Assembly (NCBI RefSeq): GCF_001428505.1
Contig: NZ_LMHU01000001.1
Span: 952,891-1,016,890, forward strand
Source of the DNA: Terrabacter sp. Root181
Lineage (GTDB): Bacteria; Actinomycetota; Actinomycetes; Actinomycetales; Dermatophilaceae
DNA length: 64,000 nucleotides
Direction: 5' to 3'
Both the position numbers and the translations under genes were made by a program. Position 1 is the first letter of the stretch. Each line of letters opens with the position of its first letter. The notes below the pieces were generated by a model that was not told where the DNA came from, did no database searches, and was given only the letters and a program-made list of their open reading frames with translations. Positions 24,321 to 34,653 of this stretch are shown here, in pieces.

Positions 24321-25325
24321 ATGGACACAACCATCCCCGTCCTCGGGGTCGGTGCGGTCATCGCGCTGGCCATGGGCTTCAACTACACCAACGGCTTCCA
24401 CGACGCCGCCAACGCGATCGCGACCTCGGTCTCGACCCGGGCCCTGACGCCTCGCGTGGCGCTTGCCATGGCCGCCATCGCCAACCTCTTCGGGGCCTTC
24501 TTCGGCTCCAAGGTGGCCGCGACCATCGGCTCGGGCATCATCGAGCAGCCCGAGGGCGTCGACGGGCTCTGGCTCGTCGCCGCAGCCCTCATCGGCGCCA
24601 TCGGCTGGAACCTGCTGACCTGGTGGTTCGGCCTGCCCTCGTCCTCGTCTCACGCCCTCATCGGCGGTCTCGCTGGCGCTGCGCTCGTGGCCGGCGTCGC
24701 CGTGAAGTGGGCCGTCATCTGGGAGAAGGTCATCATCCCGATGATCGCCTCACCACTCATCGGGCTCGTCGTCGGCTACCTCTTCATGACGGCCATCTTC
24801 TGGATCTTCCGCAACGCCAACCCGGGCCGGGTCACGCGCGGCTTCCGCCTGGCGCAGACCGCGTCCGCTGCCGCGATGGCCTTCGGCCACGGCCTCCAGG
24901 ACGCCGCCAAGACCGCCGGTGTCGTGCTGCTCGCCCTCAACATCTCTGGCTACCACAACAGCACCACCGTCCCGATCTGGGTCCTCGTGCTCTCGGCCCT
25001 CGTGATCTCCGCGGGCACGTATGCCGGTGGGTGGCGCATCATGCGCACGCTGGGTCGGCGGATCATCGACCTCACGCCCCCGCAGGGCTTCGCGGCCGAG
25101 ACCACGGCGGCGTCGATCCTCTACGTCGCCGGCCTCGCGCTCGGGGCCCCCATCTCGACGACGCACACGATCACCTCGGCGATCATGGGCGTCGGCGCGA
25201 CCAAGCGGCTCTCGGCGGTGCGCTGGAGCGTGGCCGGCAACATCGTCGGCGCGTGGGTGCTCACCTTCCCCGGCGCCGGCCTCGTCGCAGTCGCCGCCTG
25301 GTACGTGACCGCCATCTTCCGCTGA
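24321..25325 (+). CDS. pit: Low-affinity inorganic phosphate transporter (Pit family)
   Basis: 334 residues, about ten hydrophobic segments. The duplicated PiT signatures are present: FNYTNGFHDAANAIATSVSTRAL near the N-terminus and GAPISTTHTITSAIMGVGATKR near the C-terminus. Acts in the cytoplasmic membrane as a metal-phosphate/H+ symporter. Cotranscribed with the DUF47 gene. Its gene converges on pstB across a hairpin. Confidence 0.96.
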   Translation: MDTTIPVLGVGAVIALAMGFNYTNGFHDAANAIATSVSTRALTPRVALAMAAIANLFGAFFGSKVAATIGSGIIEQPEGVDGLWLVAAALIGAIGWNLLTWWFGLPSSSSHALIGGLAGAALVAGVAVKWAVIWEKVIIPMIASPLIGLVVGYLFMTAIFWIFRNANPGRVTRGFRLAQTASAAAMAFGHGLQDAAKTAGVVLLALNISGYHNSTTVPIWVLVLSALVISAGTYAGGWRIMRTLGRRIIDLTPPQGFAAETTAASILYVAGLALGAPISTTHTITSAIMGVGATKRLSAVRWSVAGNIVGAWVLTFPGAGLVAVAAWYVTAIFR

Positions 25326-25345
25326 CCGCGCCACCGGCATACGAC

Positions 25346-25382
25346 CAGTGCCCACCCGACCGTCGAGGTCGAGTGGGCACTG
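25346..25382. terminator. Bidirectional hairpin between pit and pstB
   Basis: Ten-base perfect arms CAGTGCCCAC / GTGGGCACTG (25346-25355 and 25373-25382) around a partly self-complementary loop, between convergent genes. No U-run on either side. A GGCATAC motif copy lies immediately upstream (25336). Confidence 0.7.
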
Positions 25383-25424
25383 TCGTCCGTGGCCGCGGGC
25401 CGTCGGCCCGAGCGGCCTCGTGGC

Positions 25425-26201
25425 TCAGCCGAAGCGGCCGGAGATGTAGTCCTCGGTGGCCTGCTCGGTCGGGTTGTTGAAGATCCGCGTCGTGTCGTCG
25501 ACCTCGACCAGCCGACCCGGCTCGCCGGTGGCCTTGAGGTTGAAGAAGGCCGTGCGGTCGGAGACGCGCGCCGCCTGCTGCATGTTGTGGGTGACGATCA
25601 CGATCGTGAAGTCGTTCTTGAGCTCGTTGATGAGGTCCTCGATCGCCAGCGTCGAGATCGGGTCGAGCGCCGAGCACGGCTCGTCCATGAGCAGCACCTG
25701 CGGCTGCACGGCGATGGCCCGGGCGATGCAGAGCCGCTGCTGCTGGCCACCGGAGAGCCCGGCGCCCGGCTTGCTCAGGCGGTCCTTGACCTCGGTCCAG
25801 AGGTTCGCGCCCTTGAGCGACTGCTCGACGATGCCGTCGAGGGTCTTCTTGTTCTTGACGCCGTTGAGCCGCAGCCCGGCCGCGACGTTGTCGTAGATCG
25901 ACATCGTCGGGAAGGGGTTGGGCCGCTGGAAGACCATGCCGACGGTGCGGCGCACGGTCACGGGGTCCATCGAGGCCGCGTAGAGGTCCTGGTCGTCGAG
26001 CATGACCTTGCCCTCGACGCGCCCGCCGGGGATCACCTCGTGCATCCGGTTGAGGGTGCGCAGGAAGGTCGACTTGCCGCAGCCCGACGGGCCGATGAAG
26101 GCCGTGACGGACCGGGGCTCGACCGTCATCGAGACACCTTCCACGGCCTTGAAGCCGCCGTAGTAGACGTTGAGGTCGCTGACGTCGATTCGCTTTGCCA
26201 T
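25425..26201 (-). CDS. pstB: Phosphate ABC transporter ATP-binding protein
   Basis: 258 residues. Walker [10 protein letters not shown], signature LSGGQQQR and Walker [14 protein letters not shown] are complete, and the C-terminus [11 protein letters not shown] is the PstB-type ending. Last gene of pstSCAB; 20 bases after pstA. Powers high-affinity phosphate import at the membrane. Confidence 0.97.
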   Translation of the reverse strand: MAKRIDVSDLNVYYGGFKAVEGVSMTVEPRSVTAFIGPSGCGKSTFLRTLNRMHEVIPGGRVEGKVMLDDQDLYAASMDPVTVRRTVGMVFQRPNPFPTMSIYDNVAAGLRLNGVKNKKTLDGIVEQSLKGANLWTEVKDRLSKPGAGLSGGQQQRLCIARAIAVQPQVLLMDEPCSALDPISTLAIEDLINELKNDFTIVIVTHNMQQAARVSDRTAFFNLKATGEPGRLVEVDDTTRIFNNPTEQATEDYISGRFG

Positions 26202-26221
26202 CGTTCAGGTATCGCTTTCTC

Positions 26222-27202
26222 TTACTTCTTGACGGCGCCGAAGTGCGCAATGACGCGGCCGATGACGTTGAGGAGGAGCACGAGCAGGATCAGCGTGAGC
26301 GCCGCGCCCCACATCCGTTCGGCGGCGGTCGCGAGCGCGAAGTCGCCGCGGTCCTGGTTGATCATCATCGGCAGCGTCGGGAAGTTGCCGTTGAACAGGT
26401 CACGCTGGAAGTTCTTGGTGTACGGCGCGAGGATCAGCAGCGGCGCCGTCTCACCCATGACGCGGGCGATGCCGAGGAGCACGCCGGTCACGATGCCCGA
26501 GAACGCGGTGCGCAGGACGATCTTGACGACGGTCGCCCACTTCGGCACCCCGAGCGCGTACGAGGCCTCGCGCAGCTCGTTGGGCACGAGCTTGAGCATC
26601 TCCTCCGTCGAACGGACGATGACGGGGATCATGAGCAGCACGAGGGCGAGGGCCGCCGCGAACCCCGAGCGGCTGAAGCCGAAGGCCGTCACCCAGATCG
26701 CGTAGATGAACAGCGCGGCGACGATGGACGGGACGCCCGAGAGGATGTCGACGGTGAAGCTGATCACCCGGGCCAGGTGCCCGCGGCCGTACTCGACGAG
26801 GTAGACGGCGGTGAGGATGCCGATGGGCACCGCGATGAGCGCGGTGATGCCGACCATCTGCAGCGTGCCCTCGATGGCGTGACGAGCGCCGCCACCGAAG
26901 TCGTCGGAGTTGACGTTGCGCTGGTTGCCGGTCCACCAGGTCGACGTCGTGAGCATGTGGAAGCCCTTGCCGATCACGGTGCCGAGGATCCACACGAGCG
27001 GCACGACGGCGAGGAAGAAGGCGGCCCACATGACGACGCGGGCCACGACGTCCTTGACCGCGCGAGCCCGGTGGGGGTTGCTCATCTCGGACAGCGCGTC
27101 GCGACCCGATCGGCCACCGGGCGGGGTCGAGGTGTCCCCGGAGGCGACCTGGTCGTCGGGGACGCGGTCGTCGGGGAGGCGGCGGTCGGTGGCGGTGCTC
27201 AT
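26222..27202 (-). CDS. pstA: Phosphate ABC transporter permease
   Basis: 326 residues, six predicted membrane segments with an extended N-terminal cytoplasmic region of about 55 residues. The EAA-type loop (LREASYALGVPKWATVVKIVLRTA) that docks on PstB is clear. Start overlaps the pstC stop by 4 bases. Confidence 0.96.
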   Translation of the reverse strand: MSTATDRRLPDDRVPDDQVASGDTSTPPGGRSGRDALSEMSNPHRARAVKDVVARVVMWAAFFLAVVPLVWILGTVIGKGFHMLTTSTWWTGNQRNVNSDDFGGGARHAIEGTLQMVGITALIAVPIGILTAVYLVEYGRGHLARVISFTVDILSGVPSIVAALFIYAIWVTAFGFSRSGFAAALALVLLMIPVIVRSTEEMLKLVPNELREASYALGVPKWATVVKIVLRTAFSGIVTGVLLGIARVMGETAPLLILAPYTKNFQRDLFNGNFPTLPMMINQDRGDFALATAAERMWGAALTLILLVLLLNVIGRVIAHFGAVKK

Positions 27203-28206
27203 TCGGTGAAGGCCTTCCTGCGCTCGATGACCACGCGGGCGATGCTGTTGACGACGAAGGTCAGCACGAACAGGACGAGGCCGGCCGCGATGTAGGCGCC
27301 GGTCTTGTTGGGGTTGCTGAACTCCGAGGCGTTGTTCGCGATCTTCGAGGCGAAGGTCTCACCGCCGTTGAAGAGCGACCAGGACCAGGGGTTGCCGTCG
27401 GCGAGGGCCGAGACGAGAAACGTGACGGCGATGGTCTCGCCGAGCGCCCGGCCGAGGGCGAGCATCGAGGCGGAGATGACGCCGGGTCGCCCGAAGGGCA
27501 GGACGGACGTGCGGATCATCTCCCACTGGGTCGCGCCCAGCGCCAGCGCGCCCTCCTTGTGCGCGGTCGGCGTCTGGTCGAAGACCTCACGCGAGAGTGC
27601 GGTGACGATCGGCAGGACCATGATGGCCAGGACGACGCCGATGAAGCAGATGGTCCCGCCGCTGATGCCCGTGGGGGCGAAGAGCGGGAACCAGCCGAGC
27701 TTGTCCTCGATGAACGACTGCACCGGCTTGAACACGGGCGCGAAGGCGATCAGGCCCCAGAGGCCGTAGACGATCGAGGGGACGGCCGCGAGGAGGTCGA
27801 CGAGGCTCGCGGCCGGGCGGCGCATCCAGGTGGGGGCGTACTGGGTGAGGAAGAGGGCCACGGCCACGCCGACCGGCACCGAGAGCAGCATGGCGATGGC
27901 CGACGCGGTCACGGTCGTCCACAGGAACTCGAGGATGCCGAAGGCGGGCTGCTCGCCGCCGGGTGCCCACACCCGGCTGGTGAAGAAGTTCGCCGAGTTG
28001 TCCATCAGCGCGGGCACGGCCTGCACGATGAGGAAGATGGCGATCAGGGTCACGAGGACGATGACGAAGACACCCGAGACCGTGGCGGCGCCACCGAAGA
28101 GCCGGTCGCCGACGCGCCCCGTGGACGCGTGGTCCGCCTGCAAGGGTCTGCGCCCGTCGGGCCCGGGAGTCTGGTCCGCGGCGGACACACCCGTCACTGT
28201 CGACAC
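27199..28206 (-). CDS. pstC: Phosphate ABC transporter permease
   Basis: 335 residues from the GTG at 28206, which has GGAAGAGG upstream. Six membrane spans; the permease loop HKEGALALGATQWEMIRTSVLP is present. It is separated from pstS by 112 bp that hold two hairpins, which can explain more PstS than permease. Confidence 0.95.
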   Translation of the reverse strand: MSTVTGVSAADQTPGPDGRRPLQADHASTGRVGDRLFGGAATVSGVFVIVLVTLIAIFLIVQAVPALMDNSANFFTSRVWAPGGEQPAFGILEFLWTTVTASAIAMLLSVPVGVAVALFLTQYAPTWMRRPAASLVDLLAAVPSIVYGLWGLIAFAPVFKPVQSFIEDKLGWFPLFAPTGISGGTICFIGVVLAIMVLPIVTALSREVFDQTPTAHKEGALALGATQWEMIRTSVLPFGRPGVISASMLALGRALGETIAVTFLVSALADGNPWSWSLFNGGETFASKIANNASEFSNPNKTGAYIAAGLVLFVLTFVVNSIARVVIERRKAFTE

Positions 28207-28243
28207 GTGGAGGCCTCTTCCTTCGATGTGCGTCGTACTGGCG

Positions 28244-28312
28244 CAGGGGCGGACGCCGGGTTCGGCGCCCACCCCTGCGTGGACGACCCTGCCGGATCGC
28301 TCCGGCCGGGTC
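28244..28312 (-). terminator. Tandem hairpins between pstS and pstC
   Basis: Two stem-loops in a row: 28285-28296 with 28301-28312 (GACCCTGCCGGA / TCCGGCCGGGTC) and 28244-28257 with 28264-28277 (14-base arms with two G-U-type mismatches). Neither has a U-tract. Probably partial terminators or 3'-stabilising structures that separate abundant pstS mRNA from the transporter genes. Confidence 0.55.
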
Positions 28313-28318
28313 AGGTGG

Positions 28319-29440
28319 TCAGGAGATCGCGTCGACCGCGGCCTGGACCTTGGTCGCGACCTCGGTCGGGAGCGGGGCGTAGCCCTTGGCCTCGAGGCCC
28401 TTCTGGACCTCGTCCGAGGCGAAGGTCTTGAGGAAGCTCTTGACCTTCTTGCCCGTCTCGGCGTCGGCGTACTTCGAGCAGACGATCTCGTAGGTCACGA
28501 GGACGATCGGGTAGGCCCCGGCCTCCTTGGTGGCGTAGTCGATCTTGAGCGCGAGGTTGTTGCCGGAGCCGGTCTGCTTGGCCGTGGCGATCGTCTTGCC
28601 GGCCGACTCGGCGGTCAGCTCGACGGGGCCGGAGCCGGTGTCGATCTGGGCCATCGCCAGCTGGTTCTGCTGGGCGTAGGAGAGCTCGACGTACGTGATG
28701 CCGCCGTCCTGGCCCTTTGTCGCGGTGGCGACGCCGGCCGACTTCTCCTTGCCCTCGCCCTTGCCGGTCCACTTCTTGCCGGTCTCGTAGGACCAGGCGT
28801 CGGGAGCGGCGGCCTTGAGGTACTTCGTGAAGTTCTCGGTCGTGCCCGACTCGTCGGAGCGGAAGAAGACCTTGATCGGCGTGGCGGGAAGCGTGACGCC
28901 CTTGTTGAGCGCGGCGATGGCCGGGTCGTTCCAGGTGGTGATCTTGCCGTCGAAGATCTTCGCGGCCACCTCGGCGTTCAGCACGAGCTTGTCGACCCCC
29001 TTGACGTTGTAGGCGATCGCGATGGGGCCGGTCACCATGGGCAGGTTCCAGGCCTCGGTGCCGCAGGCCGCCTTGGCGTCGTCGGCCTCGATCTTGCCGT
29101 CCTTGGGCTCGGTCTTGAGGGCCGAGTCGGAGCCGGCGAAGTCGACCTGCTTGGCGATGAACTGCTTGATGCCGGCGCCGGAGCCGGTGGGCTGGTAGTC
29201 GATGTTGGCGTCGGCGCAGGCCGTCTGGTACGCCTTGATGGCCTCGTCGATGGCGTTCTTCTGGGCCGAGGAGCCCTCGGCCTTGAGGTCGCCGCTGAAG
29301 CAGTCACCGGCGGCGGTGGAACCAGCAGCGGTCGAGCCGGCGCCGGGAGCGGCGCCGTTGTTCTCGGACGCGCAGGCCGACAGCGCCAGAGCGCCGGACA
29401 GGGCGATGGCGCCGAGAGCGCTGATACGCGAAACAGACAC
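28319..29440 (-). CDS. pstS: Phosphate-binding lipoprotein
   Basis: 373 residues from a GTG behind GAGAGGGA. Lipoprotein signal with lipobox LSAC (Cys about 25), a short Ala/Gly/Ser linker, then the periplasmic-binding-protein fold with phosphate-site segments (AEGSSAQKNAI, VDFAGSDSALK, RSDESGTTENFTKYL). Anchored outside the membrane and delivers phosphate to PstCA. A PHO-box-like repeat lies about 115 bases upstream of the start. Confidence 0.96.
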   Translation of the reverse strand: MSVSRISALGAIALSGALALSACASENNGAAPGAGSTAAGSTAAGDCFSGDLKAEGSSAQKNAIDEAIKAYQTACADANIDYQPTGSGAGIKQFIAKQVDFAGSDSALKTEPKDGKIEADDAKAACGTEAWNLPMVTGPIAIAYNVKGVDKLVLNAEVAAKIFDGKITTWNDPAIAALNKGVTLPATPIKVFFRSDESGTTENFTKYLKAAAPDAWSYETGKKWTGKGEGKEKSAGVATATKGQDGGITYVELSYAQQNQLAMAQIDTGSGPVELTAESAGKTIATAKQTGSGNNLALKIDYATKEAGAYPIVLVTYEIVCSKYADAETGKKVKSFLKTFASDEVQKGLEAKGYAPLPTEVATKVQAAVDAIS

Positions 29441-29553
29441 GAGTGTGATCCCTCTCGATGGGGTGTACCTGGTGGTCGTTCGGCAGATCCGAGCGACGTT
29501 GCTGGACGTTGATCCACGGCGAACATAGGTGCGCAGGATGACGAGTCGTCCAC

Positions 29554-29575
29554 GTGCGGTTAACGCAGGGTGAAC
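29554..29575 (-). promoter_or_regulatory. PHO box upstream of pstS
   Basis: On the minus strand two adjacent 11-bp units, GTTCACCCTGC and GTTAACCGCAC, match the actinobacterial PHO-box form (direct repeats beginning GTTCACC) bound by PhoP/RegX3-type regulators. The window encodes RegX3 at 52850-53533. Binding is inferred. Confidence 0.75.
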
Positions 29576-29675
29576 GAGGGGCGACGTCTTGGGGTGCGGC
29601 GCCGGCTCGGGATGCGGCGCGGCCCGGACCGGCCGACGATGAAGGATTGGGGAGCCTCGCAGACCCCGTCCGGTC

Positions 29676-30623
29676 TCAGGTGTCGATGCGCTCGACGTCG
29701 ACGACGCGCGCGTCCTCGCCACGTCCGACGAGGTGGCAGACGAGCACCTCGCCCTTGTGCATGTCCTCGTCGGCCGCGCCCTGCAGGGCGTCCGCGACGC
29801 CGCCGCGTTCCGGCGAGTGGTCCACCCGGGTGTGGAGCAGGCCGAGCAGGGTCGGCAGCACGGGACCGTGGCTGCAGAGGGCGGCCGGGTCGCCGCGCTC
29901 GAGCAGCCGCTGCACCTGGGCGACCGCACCGACGGGGCTCTCGGCGAACCCCTCCTCCGACAGCACGTCACGGGTGCGCAGTCGCAGGCCCTGCCCAGCG
30001 GCATACGGCTCGACGGTGGAGACGCAGCGGGCCGAGGAGGAGGAGACGACGCGGGTCACGCCGTAGGACCCGAGCACGGCGGCGACGCTGGCCGCCTGCG
30101 CGCGCCCCACGGCATCGAGCGGCCGACGCCGGTCGTCGCCCTCCCACTTGCCGCGCGGGGTCGCCTTCGCATGGCGCACGAACGCGAGCGGCCACGTGCG
30201 CAGCTCGTCGGCACGCTCGGCGCGGACGAGGGCGAGCAGCTGCTCGCGGTCGCGGGCGTAGTGGAGGCGGTCGTGGGCGGTACGGACGTCGACCCACGCC
30301 ACCTCGTCGATCTCGTGCTCGAGCACACCGGTGCCGCCCGTGACGCGTGCGGTCCAGTAGTGCACCTGCTTCGTGGCAGGGCCGCCCGTGGAGTCGAGCA
30401 CGGGGTACTCCGCCGACGGCAGGGGCACCCCGAGGCGCACGACGAGCCCGGTCTCCTCCAGCGTCTCGCGGGCGGCGGCGACGCACGGGTGCTCACCGGG
30501 GTCGAGCTTGCCCTTGGCCCAGGACCAGTCGTCGTACTTCGGCCGGTGCACGAGGGCGACCTCGAGACGTCCGTCGCGACGCCGCCAGGGCAGCGTGCCG
30601 GCGGCGGGGATCACTGAGGCCAC
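29676..30623 (-). CDS. mutT1: Nudix hydrolase fused to histidine phosphatase (MutT1 type)
   Basis: 315 residues. The N-terminal Nudix domain has the box GKLDPGEHPCVAAARETLEETGL (pattern G-x5-E-x7-RE-x2-EE-x-G) at about 39-61; the C-terminal domain from about 148 starts FVRHAKA and is of the SixA/phosphoglycerate-mutase-like type, with SHGPVLPTLL as the second His. In mycobacteria this fusion (MutT1) degrades 8-oxo-GTP and diadenosine polyphosphates. Start GTG lies 7 bases after a CAGACT box. Adjacent to ppk1, as in several actinobacteria. Confidence 0.9.
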   Translation of the reverse strand: MASVIPAAGTLPWRRRDGRLEVALVHRPKYDDWSWAKGKLDPGEHPCVAAARETLEETGLVVRLGVPLPSAEYPVLDSTGGPATKQVHYWTARVTGGTGVLEHEIDEVAWVDVRTAHDRLHYARDREQLLALVRAERADELRTWPLAFVRHAKATPRGKWEGDDRRRPLDAVGRAQAASVAAVLGSYGVTRVVSSSSARCVSTVEPYAAGQGLRLRTRDVLSEEGFAESPVGAVAQVQRLLERGDPAALCSHGPVLPTLLGLLHTRVDHSPERGGVADALQGAADEDMHKGEVLVCHLVGRGEDARVVDVERIDT

Positions 30624-30758
30624 GCGCGCCAGTCTGCCTGATGCGGCGCCACGAGGCGCCCCGACCGGCCCAACCTGCCCGTATGCCGGTCAGCCGAGCA
30701 GGTCGTCGAGGTCGCCGAAGCGCGGCGCGCGAGCACGCGGGCGGCGCATCATGGAACG

Positions 30759-31157
30759 ATGAGCGACGACGACGACTTTCTCACCTGGGTGAAGACCGAG
30801 CTGTACGACGCCGAACTGGCCCTGCACAACGGTGACGCCGGGCCCCGACGGGCGCTGTGGTCGCGCCGTGAGCCCGTGAGCGTGCTCGGGGCCTGGCGCA
30901 GCGCGCAGGGGCAGCGTGAGCTCGACGAGCTGTTCGCGTCCCTCGGCAGGTCGTTCTCCGACTGCACGTCGTACGCGTTCGAGCTGCTGGCACATGACGT
31001 GGCGGGCGACATGGCCTACACCGCAGGCCTCGAGCACACGTCGGCCTCCGTCGACGGTCGGCCACGGACGTACACCTTGCGAGCGACACAGGTGTACCGA
31101 CGCGAGCACGGCCAGTGGCGGGTAGCCCATCGCCACGGTGACACCGTGACCGACTGA
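30759..31157 (+). CDS. SnoaL/NTF2-like protein
   Basis: 132 residues with the cone-shaped NTF2-like pattern: an N-terminal helix, GDAGPRRALWSRREPVSVLG, a middle barrel strand set and a final TYTLRATQVYRREHGQWRVAHRHGD, very typical of the SnoaL_3/DUF4440 group. Catalytic role unknown. It is the only plus-strand gene between mutT1 and mshD. Confidence 0.82.
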   Translation: MSDDDDFLTWVKTELYDAELALHNGDAGPRRALWSRREPVSVLGAWRSAQGQRELDELFASLGRSFSDCTSYAFELLAHDVAGDMAYTAGLEHTSASVDGRPRTYTLRATQVYRREHGQWRVAHRHGDTVTD

Positions 31158-31219
31158 GTGCCGTGCCCGTTCTGACCGCAGCCGCGCGCGACGGCCGTCG
31201 AGTCGCCGAGCAGTGAGCC

Positions 31220-33532
31220 TCAGCGGCGGCGGGCCTTGCGGCGTCGCCGGTCGTGGCGCTCGATGAGCTTCTCCTGCAGGTCGTCGAGAGGCTCGCCGGC
31301 CTCGGACAGGTGGTGGCGCACCCAGCGACCGTCGGAGCCGAGGTCCCAGCGGGAGGTGGTCTCGGCGAAGGCGAGGTCGATGAGGTCGGCGAGCTCGACG
31401 AGGTGCCCGGGCTCGACGATGCGCACGAGGGCCTCGACCCGGCGGTCGAGGTTGCGGTGCATCATGTCCGCGCTGCCGATGTAGACCTGCGGGTCGCCGC
31501 CGTGGTCGAACCAGAAGACGCGCGAGTGCTCGAGGAAGCGGCCGAGGATCGAGCGCACGCGGATGTTCTCGGACAGGCCCTCGACGCCGGGGCGCAAGGC
31601 GCAGATGCCGCGCACCCAGATGTCGACCTGGACCCCGGCGATGCTCGCCCGGTAGAGCGCGTCGATGAGCGCCTCGTCCACGATGGAGTTGGCCTTGATG
31701 ACGATCCGCCCGGCCGGGGCGTCCTTGTGCCGCGACTCGTGGATGTCGATCTCCTCGTCGACGAGGTCGATGAGGCCCGACCGCACCGACCTCGGGGCGA
31801 CGAGGAGGCGCTTGAACCTGCTGCGGGGCGCGAAGCCGGACAGGAGGTTGAAGAGGCGAGAGAGGTCCTCGCCGACCTGCGGGTCGGTCGTGAAGAGGCC
31901 GAAGTCCTCGTAGACGCGAGCCGTCTTCGGGTTGTAGTTGCCGGTGCCGATGTGGCAGTAGCGCACGAGCCCCTCGGACTCCTGGCGCACGACGAGGCAC
32001 AGCTTGGCGTGCGTCTTGAGGCCGACGACGCCGTAGACGACGTGGACGCCGGCCTGCTCGAGCTGTCGGGCCCAGGAGATGTTGTTGACCTCGTCGAAGC
32101 GGGCCTTGATCTCGACGACGGCGAGGACCTGCTTGCCGGCCTCGGCGGCGTCGATGAGGGCGTCGATGATCGGCGAGTCGCCGGAGGTGCGGTAGAGCGT
32201 CTGCTTGATCGCGAGCACCTTCGGGTCGTTCGCGGCCTGCTCGATGAAGGCCTGCACCGACGTGGAGAACGAGTTGTAGGGGTGCTGGACGAGCACGTCC
32301 TTCTGCCGAACGGCCGTGAGCAGGTCGATGGCCTTGGCGCTCTCGGTCGGAGCGAAGTCCGGGTGCGTGCGCGGGAAGAACTTGGGGAACTCGAGGTCGC
32401 TGCGGTCGACGTCGGCGACGGTGAACAGGCCACGCAGGTCGAGCGGGGTCGGCAGCCGGTAGATCTCGCGGTCGCTGATCTGCAGCTCGCGGGCGAGCAT
32501 GTCGAGGACCTTGGGGTCCATGTCGTCCTCGACCTCGAGGCGGATCGGCGGCCCGAACCGGCGGCGGGTCAGCTCCTTCTCGAGCGCGGTGAGGAGGTTC
32601 TCGGCGTCGTCCTCCTCCACCTCGAGGTCCTCGTTGCGGGTCACGCGGAAGCTGAAGTGCTCCTGCACGAGCATCCCGGGGAAGAGCTGGTCGAGGTGGC
32701 TCGCGATGACGTCCTCGAGCGGCACGAAGCGCTTGCGCTCGACCTCGGCGTCGATGTCCTCCTCGACGAGGATGAAGCGCGGCAGGCTCGGTGGCACCTT
32801 GACGCGGGCGAAGTGCTCGCTGCCCGTCTTGGGGTTCTGGAGCAGCACCGCGAGGTTGAGCGACAGGCCGGAGATGTAGGGGAACGGGTGCGCCGGGTCG
32901 ACGGCGAGCGGCGTCAGCACCGGGAAGACCCGGTCCGCGAAGAAGTAGTGGAGCGGCTCCCGGTCGTCCTCGTCGAGGTCGTCCCAGCGGACGATGGTGA
33001 TGCCCTCGTCCTCGAGCGAGGGCCGCACGTCGTGCTGGAAGACGCCGGCGTGCTGCTGCATCAGCTCGTGCGCGAGCCGGGCGATGCGCTCGATCAGCTC
33101 ACGTGGCTCGAGCCCTGCGGCGGTGCGCACGGCGAGGCCGGTCGCGATGCGCCGCTTGAGGCCGGCGACGCGCACCATGAAGTACTCGTCGAGGTTGTTG
33201 GCGAAGATCGCGAGGAAGCGGGTGCGCTCGAGCAGGGGCACCGCAGGGTCCATGGCCAGCTGGAGCACCCGCTCGTTGAACTGCAGCCAGGACAGCTCGC
33301 GCTCGAGGTAGCGGTCGGCCGGCAGGTCGTCCTCGTCGTCGCTCGGCCCCGCGGCCCCGACGAACCGCCCGTTGGGTGCCCGCGCGGGGATGCGCCGGGT
33401 GGGCACCGTGCTCGTGAAGGAGCTGACCTCGGCGGCCTCGCTCGCGGCCTCCTCCGAGCTCATGTCGCGGACCTCCGTCGAGACGGCGTCCTGCTCGTCG
33501 AGGTCGGTGGTGGTGAGACTGCCGGTGCTCAT
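31220..33532 (-). CDS. ppk1: Polyphosphate kinase 1
   Basis: 770 residues, a full PPK1: N-terminal domain ([18 protein letters not shown], about 78-95), head domain, and two phospholipase-D-like catalytic domains. The autophosphorylated His stands in [16 protein letters not shown] and the second conserved segment in [15 protein letters not shown]. Makes polyphosphate from ATP. A disordered acidic N-terminus of about 70 residues precedes the core. A single GTTCACC half-site lies about 30 bases upstream, so phosphate control is possible. Confidence 0.97.
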   Translation of the reverse strand: MSTGSLTTTDLDEQDAVSTEVRDMSSEEAASEAAEVSSFTSTVPTRRIPARAPNGRFVGAAGPSDDEDDLPADRYLERELSWLQFNERVLQLAMDPAVPLLERTRFLAIFANNLDEYFMVRVAGLKRRIATGLAVRTAAGLEPRELIERIARLAHELMQQHAGVFQHDVRPSLEDEGITIVRWDDLDEDDREPLHYFFADRVFPVLTPLAVDPAHPFPYISGLSLNLAVLLQNPKTGSEHFARVKVPPSLPRFILVEEDIDAEVERKRFVPLEDVIASHLDQLFPGMLVQEHFSFRVTRNEDLEVEEDDAENLLTALEKELTRRRFGPPIRLEVEDDMDPKVLDMLARELQISDREIYRLPTPLDLRGLFTVADVDRSDLEFPKFFPRTHPDFAPTESAKAIDLLTAVRQKDVLVQHPYNSFSTSVQAFIEQAANDPKVLAIKQTLYRTSGDSPIIDALIDAAEAGKQVLAVVEIKARFDEVNNISWARQLEQAGVHVVYGVVGLKTHAKLCLVVRQESEGLVRYCHIGTGNYNPKTARVYEDFGLFTTDPQVGEDLSRLFNLLSGFAPRSRFKRLLVAPRSVRSGLIDLVDEEIDIHESRHKDAPAGRIVIKANSIVDEALIDALYRASIAGVQVDIWVRGICALRPGVEGLSENIRVRSILGRFLEHSRVFWFDHGGDPQVYIGSADMMHRNLDRRVEALVRIVEPGHLVELADLIDLAFAETTSRWDLGSDGRWVRHHLSEAGEPLDDLQEKLIERHDRRRRKARRR

Positions 33533-33560
33533 GTGCCCATCGTGGCACCGAAAGGCGACT

Positions 33561-33571
33561 CGGGGGTGAAC
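33561..33571 (-). promoter_or_regulatory. PHO-box half-site upstream of ppk1
   Basis: GTTCACCCCCG on the minus strand in the 44-bp gap between mshD and ppk1. The next 11 bases (AGTCGCCTTTC) fit the repeat poorly, so this is only a half-site, close to or inside the likely promoter. Confidence 0.35.
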
Positions 33572-33576
33572 TCGTC

Positions 33577-34509
33577 TCAGCCGACAGCGGGCGAGGACCG
33601 GGCGAACTGCCGGTGCACCTCGACGTCCTCGAAGCCGAGGGCGGCGTAGGTGCGCACGGCCGCGACGTTGTCCTCGTCGACGTACAGCACGACGCGGTCG
33701 AGGCCGAGCGAGCGCAGGTGGTCGAGGCCCAGCACCGTGACCGCGCGCCCCAGGCCCTGCCCCTGCCGGTCGGGTGCGACCGCCACGACGTAGACCTCGC
33801 CCACCTCACCGCCCGGCGGGTCGACCTTCGTCCAGTGCGAGGCGGCGAGCACGTCCGGGTCGGCGGCCTCGACGACGAGGATGAGGCCTGCCGGGTCCCA
33901 CCACGGCTCCGCCATCCGCTGGTCGAGGTCGGCCCGCCGCAGCGACCCCTGCTCGGGGTGGTGTGCGAACGCTGCGGCGTTGAGCTCCAGCCACGTGTCC
34001 TCGTCACGTCCGGGCTCGAAGGAGCGGACGGCATACGTCGGGTCGAGGGACGCGGGCGGCCAGGCGGGCCCGTCGCGGAGCGAGCGGCCCATGACGTGGA
34101 GCGAACGCACGGGCACGAGCCCGAGGGCGGCGGCGAAGGAGGCGGCCGCGGACGCGCTCGCCCCGGAGCCGTGGCTCCACAGCCGCACGTCACCGGGCAG
34201 CGCGGCTGCGAGGGAGCGGCCGATGCCGCGCCGCCTCACGTCCGGTGCGACGACGAGCTCGGCCGACGGGGGCTCGCCGTCGGGCCCGACGCGCCACTGG
34301 GCGTAACCGACGACCCCGCCCGCCTCGTCGAGCGCGAGGACGTGATCGACGCCGTCGACGTCGCGCGAGGCGGTCGACAGCCGGAACTGCTCCGACAGCG
34401 GGGGAGAGCCGTCGCGCCGGGTGACCTCCTCCGCAAGGGTGAGGACGGCCGTGGCCTCCTGGGTGGTCAGCGGGTGCTGCTCGTCGCGCACGGCGAGGGT
34501 CGGCGGCAT
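33577..34509 (-). CDS. mshD: Mycothiol synthase (tandem GNAT acetyltransferase)
   Basis: 310 residues with two GNAT domains, each with an acetyl-CoA loop: [19 protein letters not shown] at about 85-103 and [16 protein letters not shown] at about 245-260. MshD acetylates Cys-GlcN-Ins, the last step of mycothiol synthesis. The ATG at 34509 is favoured over one nine codons upstream. Close to glnR, as in mycobacteria. Confidence 0.93.
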   Translation of the reverse strand: MPPTLAVRDEQHPLTTQEATAVLTLAEEVTRRDGSPPLSEQFRLSTASRDVDGVDHVLALDEAGGVVGYAQWRVGPDGEPPSAELVVAPDVRRRGIGRSLAAALPGDVRLWSHGSGASASAAASFAAALGLVPVRSLHVMGRSLRDGPAWPPASLDPTYAVRSFEPGRDEDTWLELNAAAFAHHPEQGSLRRADLDQRMAEPWWDPAGLILVVEAADPDVLAASHWTKVDPPGGEVGEVYVVAVAPDRQGQGLGRAVTVLGLDHLRSLGLDRVVLYVDEDNVAAVRTYAALGFEDVEVHRQFARSSPAVG

Positions 34510-34653
34510 ACGGCGATTCCACCACAGGGGGCACACGGACTCGCGACCGTCACCACTCTTTTACCGGACAACACCCATTTGGCACTCAGCCACGGCTAGC
34601 CTCCGCAGTGGATGCCACGAGCTCCGACACCACCGATGACCAAGGGGAAAGAC

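Noticed and set aside
31253-33649. 798-codon open frame antisense to ppk1
   Set aside because: Long antisense frames are expected at this G+C content; its translation is a low-complexity Val/Asp/Glu/Leu string without domains, while ppk1 on the other strand is complete.
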